Of a stretch of 64,000 nt of DNA, positions 53,066 through 61,209 are shown one piece after another. Position numbers and translations under genes: made by a program. Position 1 is the stretch's first letter. Every line of letters starts with the position of its first letter. Origin of the DNA: Fontibacillus puldeungensis (GTDB taxonomy: Bacteria > Bacillota > Bacilli > Paenibacillales > Paenibacillaceae); contig NZ_JBHTLM010000021.1 in the NCBI RefSeq assembly GCF_042678945.1, positions 11,070 through 75,069 of the forward strand, read 5' to 3'. Below the pieces are notes generated by a model, which saw only the letters and a list, made by a program, of their open reading frames with translations, did no database searches and was not told the origin of the DNA.

Positions 53066-53090
53066 TTATCGGTATAATGTTATGCTATTT
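53066..53090 (-). promoter_or_regulatory. SigD-like promoter of the unknown-Maf-leg operon
   Basis: On the minus strand ACCGATAA (53066-53073) has the same form as the hag -10, with CAAA about 14 bases upstream. It lies 25 bp before the unknown gene. The -35 is one base off TAAA. Confidence 0.5.
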
Positions 53091-53131
53091 GTATAGATGG
53101 TATATGTACATTTTTCCCAATAGCATATAGT

Positions 53132-53170
53132 AAAAAAACCGGACATCTAGTTTAGATGTCCGGTTTTTTT
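53132..53170 (-). terminator. Rho-independent terminator of hag
   Basis: AAAAAACCGGACATCTA and TAGATGTCCGGTTTTTTT form a perfect stem with a GTT loop, 20 bp beyond the hag stop. It separates flagellin from the glycosylation operon. Confidence 0.95.
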
Positions 53171-53189
53171 AAGTTCAATTTTTCAACGA

Positions 53190-54005
53190 TTATCCGAGAA
53201 GTTTCAGTACAGCTTGAGGAGCTGAGTTAGCTTGAGCCAACATTGCTGTACCAGCTTGAACAAGGATTTGGTTCTTCGTGAATGATGTCATTTCTGAAGC
53301 CATGTCAGCATCCTTAATGCGAGAATTAGCAGCAGACAAGTTCTCAGAAGTTACGCCCAAGCTGTTAATGGTATGTTCCAAACGATTCTGATAAGCACCC
53401 AAGTTAGCACGATTAGTAGAAACCGTAGAAATAGCCGATTTAATTTTTGCCAATGCAGATGCAGCAGCAGTCGCAGTACTAATTGACAAGTTACTGATTT
53501 TCAAAGCACTAGCTTTGTTGCTTGTTAAGCTTACAGTCAAAGATTCAGCAGAAGTAACACCAATTTGGAATTTAACAGTTGTTGCAGAATTTAGAAGACT
53601 CACACCATTGAAGTTAGAGTTACCAGTGATTCTGTCAATTTCCTTAACCAATTGATCTACTTCTTTTTGCAGATTTTTGCGATCTTCATTTTGATAAGTT
53701 CCGTTCGCTGATTGGTTAGCCAAAGTGTTCATACGTTGTAACATGGAGTGAACTTCAGTCAAGTCACCTTCAGCCGTTTGCAAGAGGGAAATACCGTCTT
53801 GAGCATTACGTTGAGCTTGGTTCAAGCCGTTTACTTGGTAAATCATTTTTTCGGAAATTGCCAAGCCAGCAGCATCATCAGCAGCGCGGTTAATGCGGAA
53901 GCCGGAAGACAATTTTTCCATTGTCTTGCTCATTTGAGTGTTGTTGAAGCTCAGATTACGGTTAGCGTTAATTGCGCCAACGTTCGTGTTAATAAACATT
54001 CCCAT
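53190..54005 (-). CDS. hag: Flagellin (Hag)
   Basis: The filament subunit, 271 residues. The conserved N-terminal D0/D1 region (MFINTNVGAINANRNL after MG, LSSGFRINRAADDAAGLAISEKM; core SGFRINRAADDAAGLAISEK) and C-terminal D1/D0 region (SRIKDADMASEMTSFTKNQI, SAPQAVLKLLG) are complete. The middle (about 135-190) is short, Ser/Thr/Ala-rich and lacks a large D2/D3, and is the natural target for the adjacent Maf glycosylation system. ATG 54005 has GGAGG nine bases upstream; the frame to 54014 starts inside that site. The leader carries two CsrA-type sites and the promoter is SigD-like. Confidence 0.97.
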   Translation of the reverse strand: MGMFINTNVGAINANRNLSFNNTQMSKTMEKLSSGFRINRAADDAAGLAISEKMIYQVNGLNQAQRNAQDGISLLQTAEGDLTEVHSMLQRMNTLANQSANGTYQNEDRKNLQKEVDQLVKEIDRITGNSNFNGVSLLNSATTVKFQIGVTSAESLTVSLTSNKASALKISNLSISTATAAASALAKIKSAISTVSTNRANLGAYQNRLEHTINSLGVTSENLSAANSRIKDADMASEMTSFTKNQILVQAGTAMLAQANSAPQAVLKLLG

Positions 54006-54009
54006 CGTG

Positions 54010-54023
54010 ATCATCCTCCGTGA
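54010..54023 (-). promoter_or_regulatory. CsrA-binding-type site over the hag Shine-Dalgarno
   Basis: The leader reads CACGGAGGATGATC: the GGA core of a CsrA site is also the ribosome-binding site, as at BS1 of B. subtilis hag. Bound CsrA would block translation. Confidence 0.7.
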
Positions 54024-54040
54024 TTTGGTTTATATTGGCT

Positions 54041-54050
54041 ACATCCTTGT
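54041..54050 (-). promoter_or_regulatory. Upstream CsrA-binding site in the hag leader
   Basis: The leader reads ACAAGGATGT, an exact match to the CsrA core consensus ACARGGAUGU. With the Shine-Dalgarno site about 28 nt downstream it forms the two-site arrangement bridged by a CsrA dimer. Confidence 0.8.
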
Positions 54051-54062
54051 GGCCTAATAATA

Positions 54063-54090
54063 TTATCGGTTGCAGGTTAATACTTTATTA
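54063..54090 (-). promoter_or_regulatory. SigD-type promoter of hag
   Basis: On the minus strand ACCGATAA (54063-54070) matches the SigD -10 GCCGATAA except the first base; TAAA (54084-54087) or TAAT (54087-54090) lies 13 or 16 bases upstream. The leader would be about 50 nt and include both CsrA sites. Confidence 0.7.
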
Positions 54091-54110
54091 GCTTTTTAGC
54101 GAAAAAGAGA

Positions 54111-54530
54111 CTATTTTTTTTCGTCCAGGTACAATGGAATTTGGTCATTTCGTTGCAGACCATAATAGGCATTTAGAACCTTTCTCTGATTAGCGACATT
54201 CTGCATGCTTTCTCCAGTATGATCAGTACTTTCTATTAAACCCTTGCCTAACTTATCGAGGTTATCATTTATATCTACTAAAATCTTAATACGCCATTCT
54301 TCATCAGATGCATCATAGGATGGGGCCTTGTCCCGAAGAGTATTATTCAATCTATCAATTTCTCGAGTACACATATTCCAATCCTTTTGTAACTCCAAGA
54401 AACGCACCAAATTATTTTCCGCATCTTCCTCTACTATTTCCAGGTATTCCAACTGCTCTTTGGAATTGTCCAGGAGCTTCATGAACAACTTCTGTCTTTG
54501 CTCAGCTAATTCGGAATAGTTAAGTTCCAA
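54111..54530 (-). CDS. fliT: FliT-like flagellar chaperone
   Basis: A 139-residue, mostly helical, acidic protein at the fliT position directly after fliS. The helical segments QRQKLFMKLLDNSKEQLEYL and WRIKILVDINDNLDKLGKGL are consistent with FliT, the export chaperone of the filament cap protein FliD. Start is TTG 54530 with AGAGAGGAACCC before it; it overlaps the end of fliS by 11 bases. Assignment is by position and general character more than by clear motifs. Confidence 0.7.
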   Translation of the reverse strand: MELNYSELAEQRQKLFMKLLDNSKEQLEYLEIVEEDAENNLVRFLELQKDWNMCTREIDRLNNTLRDKAPSYDASDEEWRIKILVDINDNLDKLGKGLIESTDHTGESMQNVANQRKVLNAYYGLQRNDQIPLYLDEKK

Positions 54531-54912
54531 GGGTTCCTCTCTTTCCGATCTCCTCCCAAGCTGACTTCAACTCTTGAAGCATGCCAATAACCTCCTCCAA
54601 AGGCGCAGTTTGTTTCTTAATATTGGCCTCCATTAAACGATCAATCATGTAGAGGTATAGGCTTTGCAGGTTTTCAGCCAGCTGCCCTCCTTGTTTTATA
54701 TTCAAGGAAGAAATCAATTCATAAATGATGCTCTGTACCTTCTGAACATAATTATTTGTTTTTATAATATCCTTCTCTTCAATTGACGATTTGGCATTAC
54801 CTGCGAACTGAATGGCCCCATTATACAGCATTAATGTTAAACGATGCGGTGAAGCCGTTTCATATTTGTTCTTTTGATAGGCTTGATAGCCCGCTAAGTT
54901 GGGCGATGCCAA
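54520..54912 (-). CDS. fliS: Flagellin export chaperone FliS
   Basis: FliS wraps the C-terminus of newly made flagellin and keeps it unfolded for export; in B. subtilis it also helps FliW/CsrA sensing. The product has the family core GYQAYQKNKYETASPHRLTLMLYNGAIQF (cores YQKNKYETASPHRLTLMLY and NGAIQF) and the helical end. ATG codons at 54921 and 54927 frame lie against the GGAG; the TTG at 54912 has GGAG nine bases upstream and gives MASPNLAGYQAYQ, the usual length (130 residues), so I chose it. Confidence 0.93.
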   Translation of the reverse strand: MASPNLAGYQAYQKNKYETASPHRLTLMLYNGAIQFAGNAKSSIEEKDIIKTNNYVQKVQSIIYELISSLNIKQGGQLAENLQSLYLYMIDRLMEANIKKQTAPLEEVIGMLQELKSAWEEIGKRGTLGT

Positions 54913-54927
54913 TAAGATCATCTCCAA

Positions 54928-56322
54928 TTATTTTTGTGATAACGATTTTGTAAGAATAGATGCCTGGTTTGTAATCCAATCTTTTTGACTATTCAGTTTA
55001 GACATCACAACTTCCAAATTAACATATTTTTGCTTTAACGATGCTTCCCTGAGATCAAGGCGATCACTCATACTTTGAATTTGTTCAGTAAGGAACGAGA
55101 TTTCAGAATCATATCCTTTTATTTTTGAGGTAATGATTCCATCTACACTGTCGGTCCATTCCTTCGCACTGTTTTTAAATAAGGTTGCTATTCCATCGAT
55201 TCCTGCTGTTCCGGAAAACATTTTCTCAACACGCGCTGGGTTTTCTTGCATTTTTTCTTTAAACTTCGTTTTATCAAATGTAATATTTCCGGTCATAAGG
55301 GAAGCACTGGTTATCCCTTTATCAACTTCCAGACCAATATCGGAAAGCAACTTAAATCCTGGAGTATCCCCAACGATCTTGTTTACCATATCCCCCATTT
55401 GACTGCGCAAAGACCGCAGCATAGGATCTCCCTGCAAAGTCAGTGTGAGGCTACCGTCTTTATTTTTCGTAGATTTCTGAGTATTATCTTTAATCGTATT
55501 AATAATATCATTATATGCTTTGACAAATGTATCCACCTTGGATGCAATGCCATCAACGTCTTGCTCCACTTTGACTGTTGATGAACCTGTGTTTGCTAAA
55601 GTTAATGTGACCCCGGGAATCGCATCTTTTACTGTGTTAGTTGTACTTGTAACTGCAATTCCATTGATCACAAGACTAGCATCATCAGCTGCTTGTTTAT
55701 TTGCAAATCCCCAAGTTGAACTAGAGTCAAACGTAAATTGGTTTGCCCTCCCGTACTCTTTTGCAGTTAGCACTAATGCATTTTGCCCACTTGAAGTCTG
55801 AATAACCGATGCCTGTGCACGGATGCCAACCGTTCCATTTATTTTTGTAGCAATTGCATTCAGTACTTCACTCATTTTCTTTCCATCAAGACTAAGCCCT
55901 GAAATATCAACAGAAACTCCACCAATACTCAGACTAGAAGGAAATGCGTCAGGACTGCTAGCACTATAAATGTCGGTTGCGTTAAAAGATTTACTAGCCA
56001 CCACTTGCTTTTGAGCTAGCGTGTTAACGACTACAGAATAATCGCCCGCAACCGCCGTGCTTTCTGCCACAGCATTCAATTTAGTTGTATCGGATGAACT
56101 AGCTTTACTTAGCTGGAAGCTACCTAAATCAGATAAAGCAATAGAAGCATCTTTCAGTGTAGTTAGCTTCGTATTAATAGATTTAAATACATTCTGATAC
56201 GCGGTTGTAATTTCTTTCTTAGTCTGAAGTCGGGTTAGCGGCAGTTTTTCTTTATTCATGATAGCTTTAATATAGTCTGCAGAATTAAACCCTGATGCCA
56301 ATCCTGTAAAACTAATAGACAT
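54928..56322 (-). CDS. fliD: Flagellar cap protein FliD
   Basis: FliD caps the filament and helps flagellin insert. Its 464 residues show the N-terminal FliD_N region (SISFTGLASGFNSADYIKAIM, core TGLASGFNSADYI; KLPLTRLQTKKEI), a variable middle rich in Ser/Thr (about 70-260), and the FliD_C region with VKAYNDIINTI, LTLQGDPMLRSLRSQM and a coiled C-terminus (EISFLTEQIQSMSDRLDLRE). ATG 56322 follows AAAGGGTGAGTGATT. Downstream of flaG, upstream of fliS, as in Bacillus. Confidence 0.95.
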   Translation of the reverse strand: MSISFTGLASGFNSADYIKAIMNKEKLPLTRLQTKKEITTAYQNVFKSINTKLTTLKDASIALSDLGSFQLSKASSSDTTKLNAVAESTAVAGDYSVVVNTLAQKQVVASKSFNATDIYSASSPDAFPSSLSIGGVSVDISGLSLDGKKMSEVLNAIATKINGTVGIRAQASVIQTSSGQNALVLTAKEYGRANQFTFDSSSTWGFANKQAADDASLVINGIAVTSTTNTVKDAIPGVTLTLANTGSSTVKVEQDVDGIASKVDTFVKAYNDIINTIKDNTQKSTKNKDGSLTLTLQGDPMLRSLRSQMGDMVNKIVGDTPGFKLLSDIGLEVDKGITSASLMTGNITFDKTKFKEKMQENPARVEKMFSGTAGIDGIATLFKNSAKEWTDSVDGIITSKIKGYDSEISFLTEQIQSMSDRLDLREASLKQKYVNLEVVMSKLNSQKDWITNQASILTKSLSQK

Positions 56323-56349
56323 AATCACTCACCCTTTCTTACATTATAT

Positions 56350-56718
56350 TCAAATTTTCTTATCAAAAAACATTCCTATCATTTCTTTCATTTTGACCGA
56401 TAGATCAATTAGAAATTCCGGCGGAAGACTGGACAAAACCTTTTGTGTTTTCGAATCTATGATTTCTACATATAATTGTTCAGCTTCGTCGTTATACTTA
56501 AACTTTAGCTCCTTACCGCTTGCAGCGATCGCTTCGTTCAGCTTTTTGGCCTGTTTTTCAAGCTCTTCCTGCTGCTCTTTAAGAAATTTCTGCGCCTTCA
56601 GCTCTGGATTATTGATGTTGATGTCAGACAAGGTTGGCAGCGACTTCTTTGTCACCGAATCCAATGGCCTTACATTGTCAGAAAAGTTTGAATCCAAGCG
56701 GTTAATATTCATATTCAT
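56350..56718 (-). CDS. flaG: FlaG-family flagellar protein
   Basis: A 122-residue protein with a disordered, polar N-terminal half and a conserved C-terminal FlaG domain: LKFKYNDEAEQLYVEIIDSKTQKVLSSLPPEFLIDLSVKMKEMIGMFFDKK (cores EQLYVEIIDSKTQKVL, PPEFLIDLSVKMKEMIG). FlaG influences filament length in some species; its exact role is not settled. It lies between csrA and fliD. Confidence 0.9.
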   Translation of the reverse strand: MNMNINRLDSNFSDNVRPLDSVTKKSLPTLSDININNPELKAQKFLKEQQEELEKQAKKLNEAIAASGKELKFKYNDEAEQLYVEIIDSKTQKVLSSLPPEFLIDLSVKMKEMIGMFFDKKI

Positions 56719-56743
56719 CCCGTATTCCCCATTTCAAAATGAT

Positions 56744-56983
56744 TTACATTTTAAAATTTTTCAGCAGGGTCAGGATTTGTTCTTGTTGTAGATGGCTTAT
56801 CTGTTCCTTAGCTGCCAAATTCTCGGCAACAATGCCTTCGTAAAGTTCTTGCCTTAATATTTGGACTTCCTTAGGCGCTAAAAACCCCAACTTAATTTGA
56901 TCTCCCTCGACACCCAACACTTGCACTTGAATATCATTGCCAATCATTACAGTTTCGCCGATTTTCCTCCTTAGCACCAACAT
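56744..56983 (-). CDS. csrA: Carbon storage regulator CsrA
   Basis: A 79-residue homodimeric RNA-binding protein. MLVLRRKIGETVMIGNDIQV and IKLGFLAPKEVQILRQELYE match the family with its RNA-contact residues at both ends. In B. subtilis it blocks hag translation until FliW removes it; the hag leader here has matching sites. It begins immediately after fliW, whose last codons contain its AAAGGAGG ribosome site. Confidence 0.97.
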   Translation of the reverse strand: MLVLRRKIGETVMIGNDIQVQVLGVEGDQIKLGFLAPKEVQILRQELYEGIVAENLAAKEQISHLQQEQILTLLKNFKM

Positions 56984-57409
56984 CTAGGAGTCCTCCTTTG
57001 GCATCAATGGATACCGAACAGGGAGATCCTGGTCCTTTATAATATACTGACATCCCTTTTGGGAATGTGGAGAGAGTAAAATGGGGGCCATTAAATTAAC
57101 GTACAGCTGCCCATTATCGATATTAACGATCAGCATTGTTCCAACATCTTCAGGCGATTTAAGCTCCAGTAGACCAATTGCCTCCTCCGTTAAGTTGAAA
57201 CTGAAATCCTGAACAGCCTGCTGCGAGGGGAGAAGGATAAAGCTTACCTCACCTCCAAGCGCATACAGTACGAAAAAGGGGGTATCCTCCATCGGAAACA
57301 AAGCGTATTGATTTATATCAGGTATTCCTAAAACACCTGACTCAAAGGAGTAGATCTGGCTTTCTTCGACCTCAAGCAAACCATATGCCTCACTATGTAT
57401 TTGCCTCAT
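56984..57409 (-). CDS. fliW: Flagellar assembly factor FliW
   Basis: FliW binds either flagellin or CsrA; when flagellin is exported, FliW is freed, binds CsrA and lifts repression of hag. The 141-residue protein shows the family blocks IYSFESGVLGIPDINQYAL, LPSQQAVQDFSFNLTEEAIGLL (core DFSFNLTEEAIGLLEL) and VNIDNGQLYVNLMAPILLSP. It overlaps the YviE-like gene by ATGA. Confidence 0.96.
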   Translation of the reverse strand: MRQIHSEAYGLLEVEESQIYSFESGVLGIPDINQYALFPMEDTPFFVLYALGGEVSFILLPSQQAVQDFSFNLTEEAIGLLELKSPEDVGTMLIVNIDNGQLYVNLMAPILLSPHSQKGCQYIIKDQDLPVRYPLMPKEDS

Positions 57410-57807
57410 TTTGGCAGGACCCCTCTCGGATCAACTTTTATTTCAGGAGGATAGATGCGGAAATCGATGATGACTCCCTGATGAGGGATCGCCTCAACCG
57501 TAATGTCCTTTTGCCCGCTTCGCATATATCGGTCATGCGCTATACGTCCAAAAACATTTTTCTCTCCAGCAACAATAGAATTCATCATCCGGTCGCCTTC
57601 TTGAGCCTTAATCGCTACATTTTGAATCGTTGTAGTTCTCGCTTGCTGTTCTAGCTCCTTGCCTAAAGTTGCCGGCCGTTTAAGCTCCATATCGTTGTAG
57701 ACGCTCGTCCAATCTGTAGACATTTCGGGCGAGCGTAAATGGATAGAAAGCTCTGCTGGACGATAGGCTCCCCAATTAGGCGGTAAGTTTGAACTAATAC
57801 CAGGCAT
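57406..57807 (-). CDS. yviE: YviE-like protein (DUF6470), short form
   Basis: A 133-residue protein at the position of B. subtilis yviE, between flgL and fliW. The end of the DUF6470 pattern is recognisable: KRPATLGKELEQQARTTTIQ, KAQEGDRMMNSI and a PPEIKVDPRGVLPK tail. It is clearly shorter than its relatives and lacks the usual repeated N-terminal part (IRI-x-T/QP-type repeats). AAAGGTGGGGGTAAACA before the ATG supports this start, so the short form appears real, not an annotation error. Function unknown. Confidence 0.75.
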   Translation of the reverse strand: MPGISSNLPPNWGAYRPAELSIHLRSPEMSTDWTSVYNDMELKRPATLGKELEQQARTTTIQNVAIKAQEGDRMMNSIVAGEKNVFGRIAHDRYMRSGQKDITVEAIPHQGVIIDFRIYPPEIKVDPRGVLPK

Positions 57808-57822
57808 TGTTTACCCCCACCT

Positions 57823-58710
57823 TTATCTTAGAAAATCAACAAGTGAGGTCTGCATAATTCTAGCCCCTGTGGAAAGGGCAGCTTGCAGTACAGTTTCTTT
57901 GGATTTCAAATCTACAATCACGTTAGGTACATCTACATCAGCGACATTAGCACGTTGTTCTTTCAAACTGACCTGGTCATTGGTAATACGATTCTCCATT
58001 AAATCAAAACGATTCGTGCGTGCCCCGATTTCAGCCCAACTCACCGATATCCGGTCTGCACAGGCATCAATTTTATCAAGCGCGGCACTTATTCCTGAAG
58101 TATTGTTTGAGCCAAGCGCCGATGATAGGTCATCCAGCACTTTAAACACATTATCCGTGTTAGCAGCGCCAAAAACCACTTCGCCCGTGATGCTCACCGG
58201 CACCTTCACAGAAGGACTCACATTAAGATAAAACAACCCTGAATCGGTTTGTTCTCCGTTCGCTCCTGCAACGGTGTATGGTGGCTGATCCGTCTTCTGC
58301 CCATTAAATAGATAGCGGCCGTTGTATGTACTATTCCCAATGGTCACCATCTGTTCTCTTAATTGTTTGATTTCGGCTGAAATAGTCTGTCTCTGTTCCA
58401 AATCATAGGTACCATTGGCTGCCTGAAGCGTTAATGTGCGTGCCCGTTTCAAAACGTCATTCGCTTGCTGCATGAGAGAGTCCATTGTTTTCAAAATTTC
58501 CGAGCCCGTTTGAGTATTCGTCAAGAATTCCTGGCTGCGTGCTAAATCTGTATCATAACGCATTTGGTACCCCGTGCCGATCGGATCATCACTCGGCTTA
58601 TTGATTCTCTGCCCGGTAGCAAGCTGTTGTTGACCAGTGATCATCGCCGTATTAATGTTCCGCAAATTTTTCAGCAACTGAATGTTTTGCATCATACCTG
58701 TTACTCGCAT
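57823..58710 (-). CDS. flgL: Flagellar hook-filament junction protein FlgL
   Basis: FlgL (HAP3) joins hook and filament. 295 residues with flagellin-like ends: TGQQLATGQRINKPSDDPIGTGYQMRYD (core GQRINKPSDDPIG) at the N-terminus and a C-terminal KSKETVLQAALSTGARIMQTSLVDFLR (core AALSTGARIMQTSLVDFL). AAGGAGGCTCGATAA precedes the ATG. Downstream of flgK in the flgM-flgN-flgK-flgL order. Confidence 0.95.
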   Translation of the reverse strand: MRVTGMMQNIQLLKNLRNINTAMITGQQQLATGQRINKPSDDPIGTGYQMRYDTDLARSQEFLTNTQTGSEILKTMDSLMQQANDVLKRARTLTLQAANGTYDLEQRQTISAEIKQLREQMVTIGNSTYNGRYLFNGQKTDQPPYTVAGANGEQTDSGLFYLNVSPSVKVPVSITGEVVFGAANTDNVFKVLDDLSSALGSNNTSGISAALDKIDACADRISVSWAEIGARTNRFDLMENRITNDQVSLKEQRANVADVDVPNVIVDLKSKETVLQAALSTGARIMQTSLVDFLR

Positions 58711-58751
58711 TTATCGAGCCTCCTTCATTTTTTATAAAACCATATCTATAA

Positions 58752-60323
58752 CTACAATCCTACGCGTCCCATTTGATTAATTACCCGATCCAACATTTCG
58801 TCAACTGTGGTCATGTTTCGGGCTGCCGCATTATAGGCTTGCTGGAAACGGATCATATCGGCCAGTTCTTCATCCATCGATACTCCGCTGACTTGTTGAC
58901 GCTGAATTTGCAAATTATCAGTTAAGGTCTGTTCATTGTCATAATTGCGCTTTACATTACTGGCGCGAATCCCCAGATCAGCTGTTAGCGCTCTAAAATA
59001 GTCGTCTGTCGTCCCTTCGGACATAGAGGTAAGCGAGTCTGGGAAGGTAAAGATTGCATCCCTTAGACTGGCCAACCCAATGGCAATATCACTGTTCCCC
59101 CGAATAGCCTTGCTTACACCATTTACATTCTCATATTGGGAGGAAGCAGCAATTTTATTCGTATCGGCCAAAATTTCCGGATTCACTTTAATATCGTCAA
59201 TCGTAAACGTTCCGCTATTCGATACGAAGAAGGGAATCCCGGAAGAGGTTGGGGTAGTCAGGGAGTAGCCCATTTGATGCAAACCATTGAAGCCTTTGAC
59301 CATCACATCCACGGAGGATGTAATTTTTGAATTGGCCGGAATGGTCTGTCCCGCAGGAACAAGACCCATCCCATCAACAGTAACATCGTTAAGTGCGACT
59401 AAATCAGAAGAGGTAACATAGCCGTTGCTTAACGTAACCTTGATATCCCCTGTCACCAGCGTGTTAACCAACCCATTTAATTGGTTGCGGATAAGATCCG
59501 TTTGTTGAAGCGACTGGGTATAGCCATTAAGCTGGCCCGCTGTGGCTGCAGTTGCATTGGCAGCTGTAAGCGCCGTTACGGTATCACCAGCGAGCACATT
59601 AACTCCGGCCGAGGTGATATTGACCATACCACTATCATCTTCCGCATACTGGACGTCTACAATCGTCGATAACTTATCAAGCAATAAATCCCGTTGGTCG
59701 CGATAGTCGTTCGCTTTATCACCAAAGCTCTCATTATCCCGGATCAGGACATTTAGTCTTGCAATATTATCAACGATATTATTAGCTTCCAGTACTTTCT
59801 TATCAATATTGGAATTCACATCATTGGACAAGTTGGTTAAAGACTCGCCAATATGCTTTAGTGTATCCACCAGATTGCTTGCCGCACCAGCAACGGCTAC
59901 ACGCGCACTTAGCAAAGAAGGGTCACGGTTCAAGGTCTCCAATGAATTCCAGAATTTATCCATCACTGCGCTAAGTCCGCTGGTAGAAGGCTCATTCAAA
60001 ATGCCTTGGATCGCATTCATACTGGAATTTTGCACTTCCCAGGATCCAAGCATTTGGTTTTCACGACGATACTGGGTGTCCAAAAAGCTGTCTCTAATTC
60101 GTGTGATGCTGGTATATTCAACACCGGTTCCTAACTGGCCTGGTTGCTGACTCTTTGTCATCCCCATCGCCCAGATCGGATTAGCTTCATTCAAATTAAC
60201 TCGCTGCCGTGTATAGCCCTCTGTATTGGCATTCGCAACATTGTGCCCTAAAGTCTGCATAGATACGGTATTGACAAATAGGGCTCGCTTACTAGTCTCT
60301 ATACTATGAAAAGTGGACGTCAT
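58752..60323 (-). CDS. flgK: Flagellar hook-associated protein FlgK
   Basis: FlgK (HAP1) sits between hook and FlgL. The 523-residue protein has the conserved N-terminus with HNVANANTEGYTRQRVNLNE and the C-terminal VSMDEELADMIRFQQAYNAAARNMTTVDEM (core ELADMIRFQQAYNAAARNM). ATG 60323 has AAAGGGG eight bases upstream and gives MTSTFHSIETSKRALF, close to other FlgK starts; 60329 is too near the site. Confidence 0.95.
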   Translation of the reverse strand: MTSTFHSIETSKRALFVNTVSMQTLGHNVANANTEGYTRQRVNLNEANPIWAMGMTKSQQPGQLGTGVEYTSITRIRDSFLDTQYRRENQMLGSWEVQNSSMNAIQGILNEPSTSGLSAVMDKFWNSLETLNRDPSLLSARVAVAGAASNLVDTLKHIGESLTNLSNDVNSNIDKKVLEANNIVDNIARLNVLIRDNESFGDKANDYRDQRDLLLDKLSTIVDVQYAEDDSGMVNITSAGVNVLAGDTVTALTAANATAATAGQLNGYTQSLQQTDLIRNQLNGLVNTLVTGDIKVTLSNGYVTSSDLVALNDVTVDGMGLVPAGQTIPANSKITSSVDVMVKGFNGLHQMGYSLTTPTSSGIPFFVSNSGTFTIDDIKVNPEILADTNKIAASSQYENVNGVSKAIRGNSDIAIGLASLRDAIFTFPDSLTSMSEGTTDDYFRALTADLGIRASNVKRNYDNEQTLTDNLQIQRQQVSGVSMDEELADMIRFQQAYNAAARNMTTVDEMLDRVINQMGRVGL

Positions 60324-60353
60324 CTGCATTTCCCCTTTAACGTTTTCTTTAGA

Positions 60354-60854
60354 TTAAGCTCTTGTATCGAACATGCTCCTCATCGTCGGCTTTTTATCCT
60401 GAGCTTTTGGAGGAGAATAGATAGTATCGTTATCTTCTCCTCCTATCATCAGATTCAAGGAGAAATCGATAAAAGAAAGCGACTGGGTAATAAGTTCCTG
60501 ATTTAGCGCATTAACACGTTTCAACTCGACCAATCGATCACCCAGTTTCTTTCGTGCATCATCCAGCTGTCGTTTTTCTTCGGGATCAAAAACGAGCCTG
60601 AGAATTTCAGATATTGTCAGTTCCAATTGCGATTTGATTCCTTTGGATTGCAGAAAGGCTTGTGCTGACACAATAAGCTGCTTCTCGCGTTCCTCGATCG
60701 TCTTCACCATCTTAGATTCGCGTGATAGCGTACGCACCAATGCCTCATAATCTCTGCTCAAAATAGCCTGTTTCTTCTGTTCCATAAGTTCCAGCAAACC
60801 TGCATGAAGTTCATCCATCTGCGCGAGACTCTCGATTAATAACTGAACTGACAT
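60354..60854 (-). CDS. flgN: FlgN-family export chaperone
   Basis: A 166-residue helical chaperone for FlgK and FlgL export, at the position of B. subtilis yvyG. Long helices (LIESLAQMDELHAGLLELMEQK core LAQMDELHAGLLELMEQKKQ, and DDARKKLGDRLVELKRVNAL) match the FlgN family. AGGGGGCGGCT precedes the ATG. The C-terminus is a short basic tail. Confidence 0.85.
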   Translation of the reverse strand: MSVQLLIESLAQMDELHAGLLELMEQKKQAILSRDYEALVRTLSRESKMVKTIEEREKQLIVSAQAFLQSKGIKSQLELTISEILRLVFDPEEKRQLDDARKKLGDRLVELKRVNALNQELITQSLSFIDFSLNLMIGGEDNDTIYSPPKAQDKKPTMRSMFDTRA

Positions 60855-60863
60855 AGCCGCCCC

Positions 60864-61151
60864 CTATTTATCGTTAAAAAAAGACTTGAAGTACGGAACG
60901 AGCTTTTCGGCAAGTTTACCAGCATCAACATGGTATGTTCCGGTAGACACCTGCGTTTTCAAATCCTCAAGGCGCTGAGCACGGTCCTGATCGGTAACTC
61001 CCTCTTGGGCTTTCAATAATTCCTTGGCCTCCGCGGAAATAGATACTTCATCCTTACGGCGTGTCTTGCTATCCATATCTTTTCGTAGCGAATCCACTTG
61101 ACGTTGATATTTATTGATGGCTCCAACCCGTCCGGTTTCATTAATTTTCAT
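60864..61151 (-). CDS. flgM: Anti-sigma-D factor FlgM
   Basis: FlgM binds and holds SigD until it is exported through the finished hook. The 95-residue protein has the family layout: MKINETGRVGAINKYQRQ at the N-terminus, a disordered middle (KTRRKDEVSISAEAKELLKA), and the SigD-binding helices RLEDLKTQVSTGTYHVDAGKL (core VSTGTYHVDAGKLAEKL). AAAGGGTGAAGCCC precedes the ATG; the longer frame to 61223 reads through the promoter. A SigD promoter lies just upstream, giving autoregulated expression. Confidence 0.95.
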   Translation of the reverse strand: MKINETGRVGAINKYQRQVDSLRKDMDSKTRRKDEVSISAEAKELLKAQEGVTDQDRAQRLEDLKTQVSTGTYHVDAGKLAEKLVPYFKSFFNDK

Positions 61152-61174
61152 GGGCTTCACCCTTTCATTCCAAA

Positions 61175-61209
61175 TAAAAAAGCCGATAATCTTTAATAAG
61201 TTTATCGGC
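61175..61209 (-). terminator. Terminator after yvyF, overlapping the flgM promoter
   Basis: On the minus strand GCCGATAA (61202-61209) pairs with TTATCGGC (61182-61189), followed by TTTTTTATTT. It would stop transcripts coming from comF/yvyF. Its 5' arm is also the SigD -10. Confidence 0.8.
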
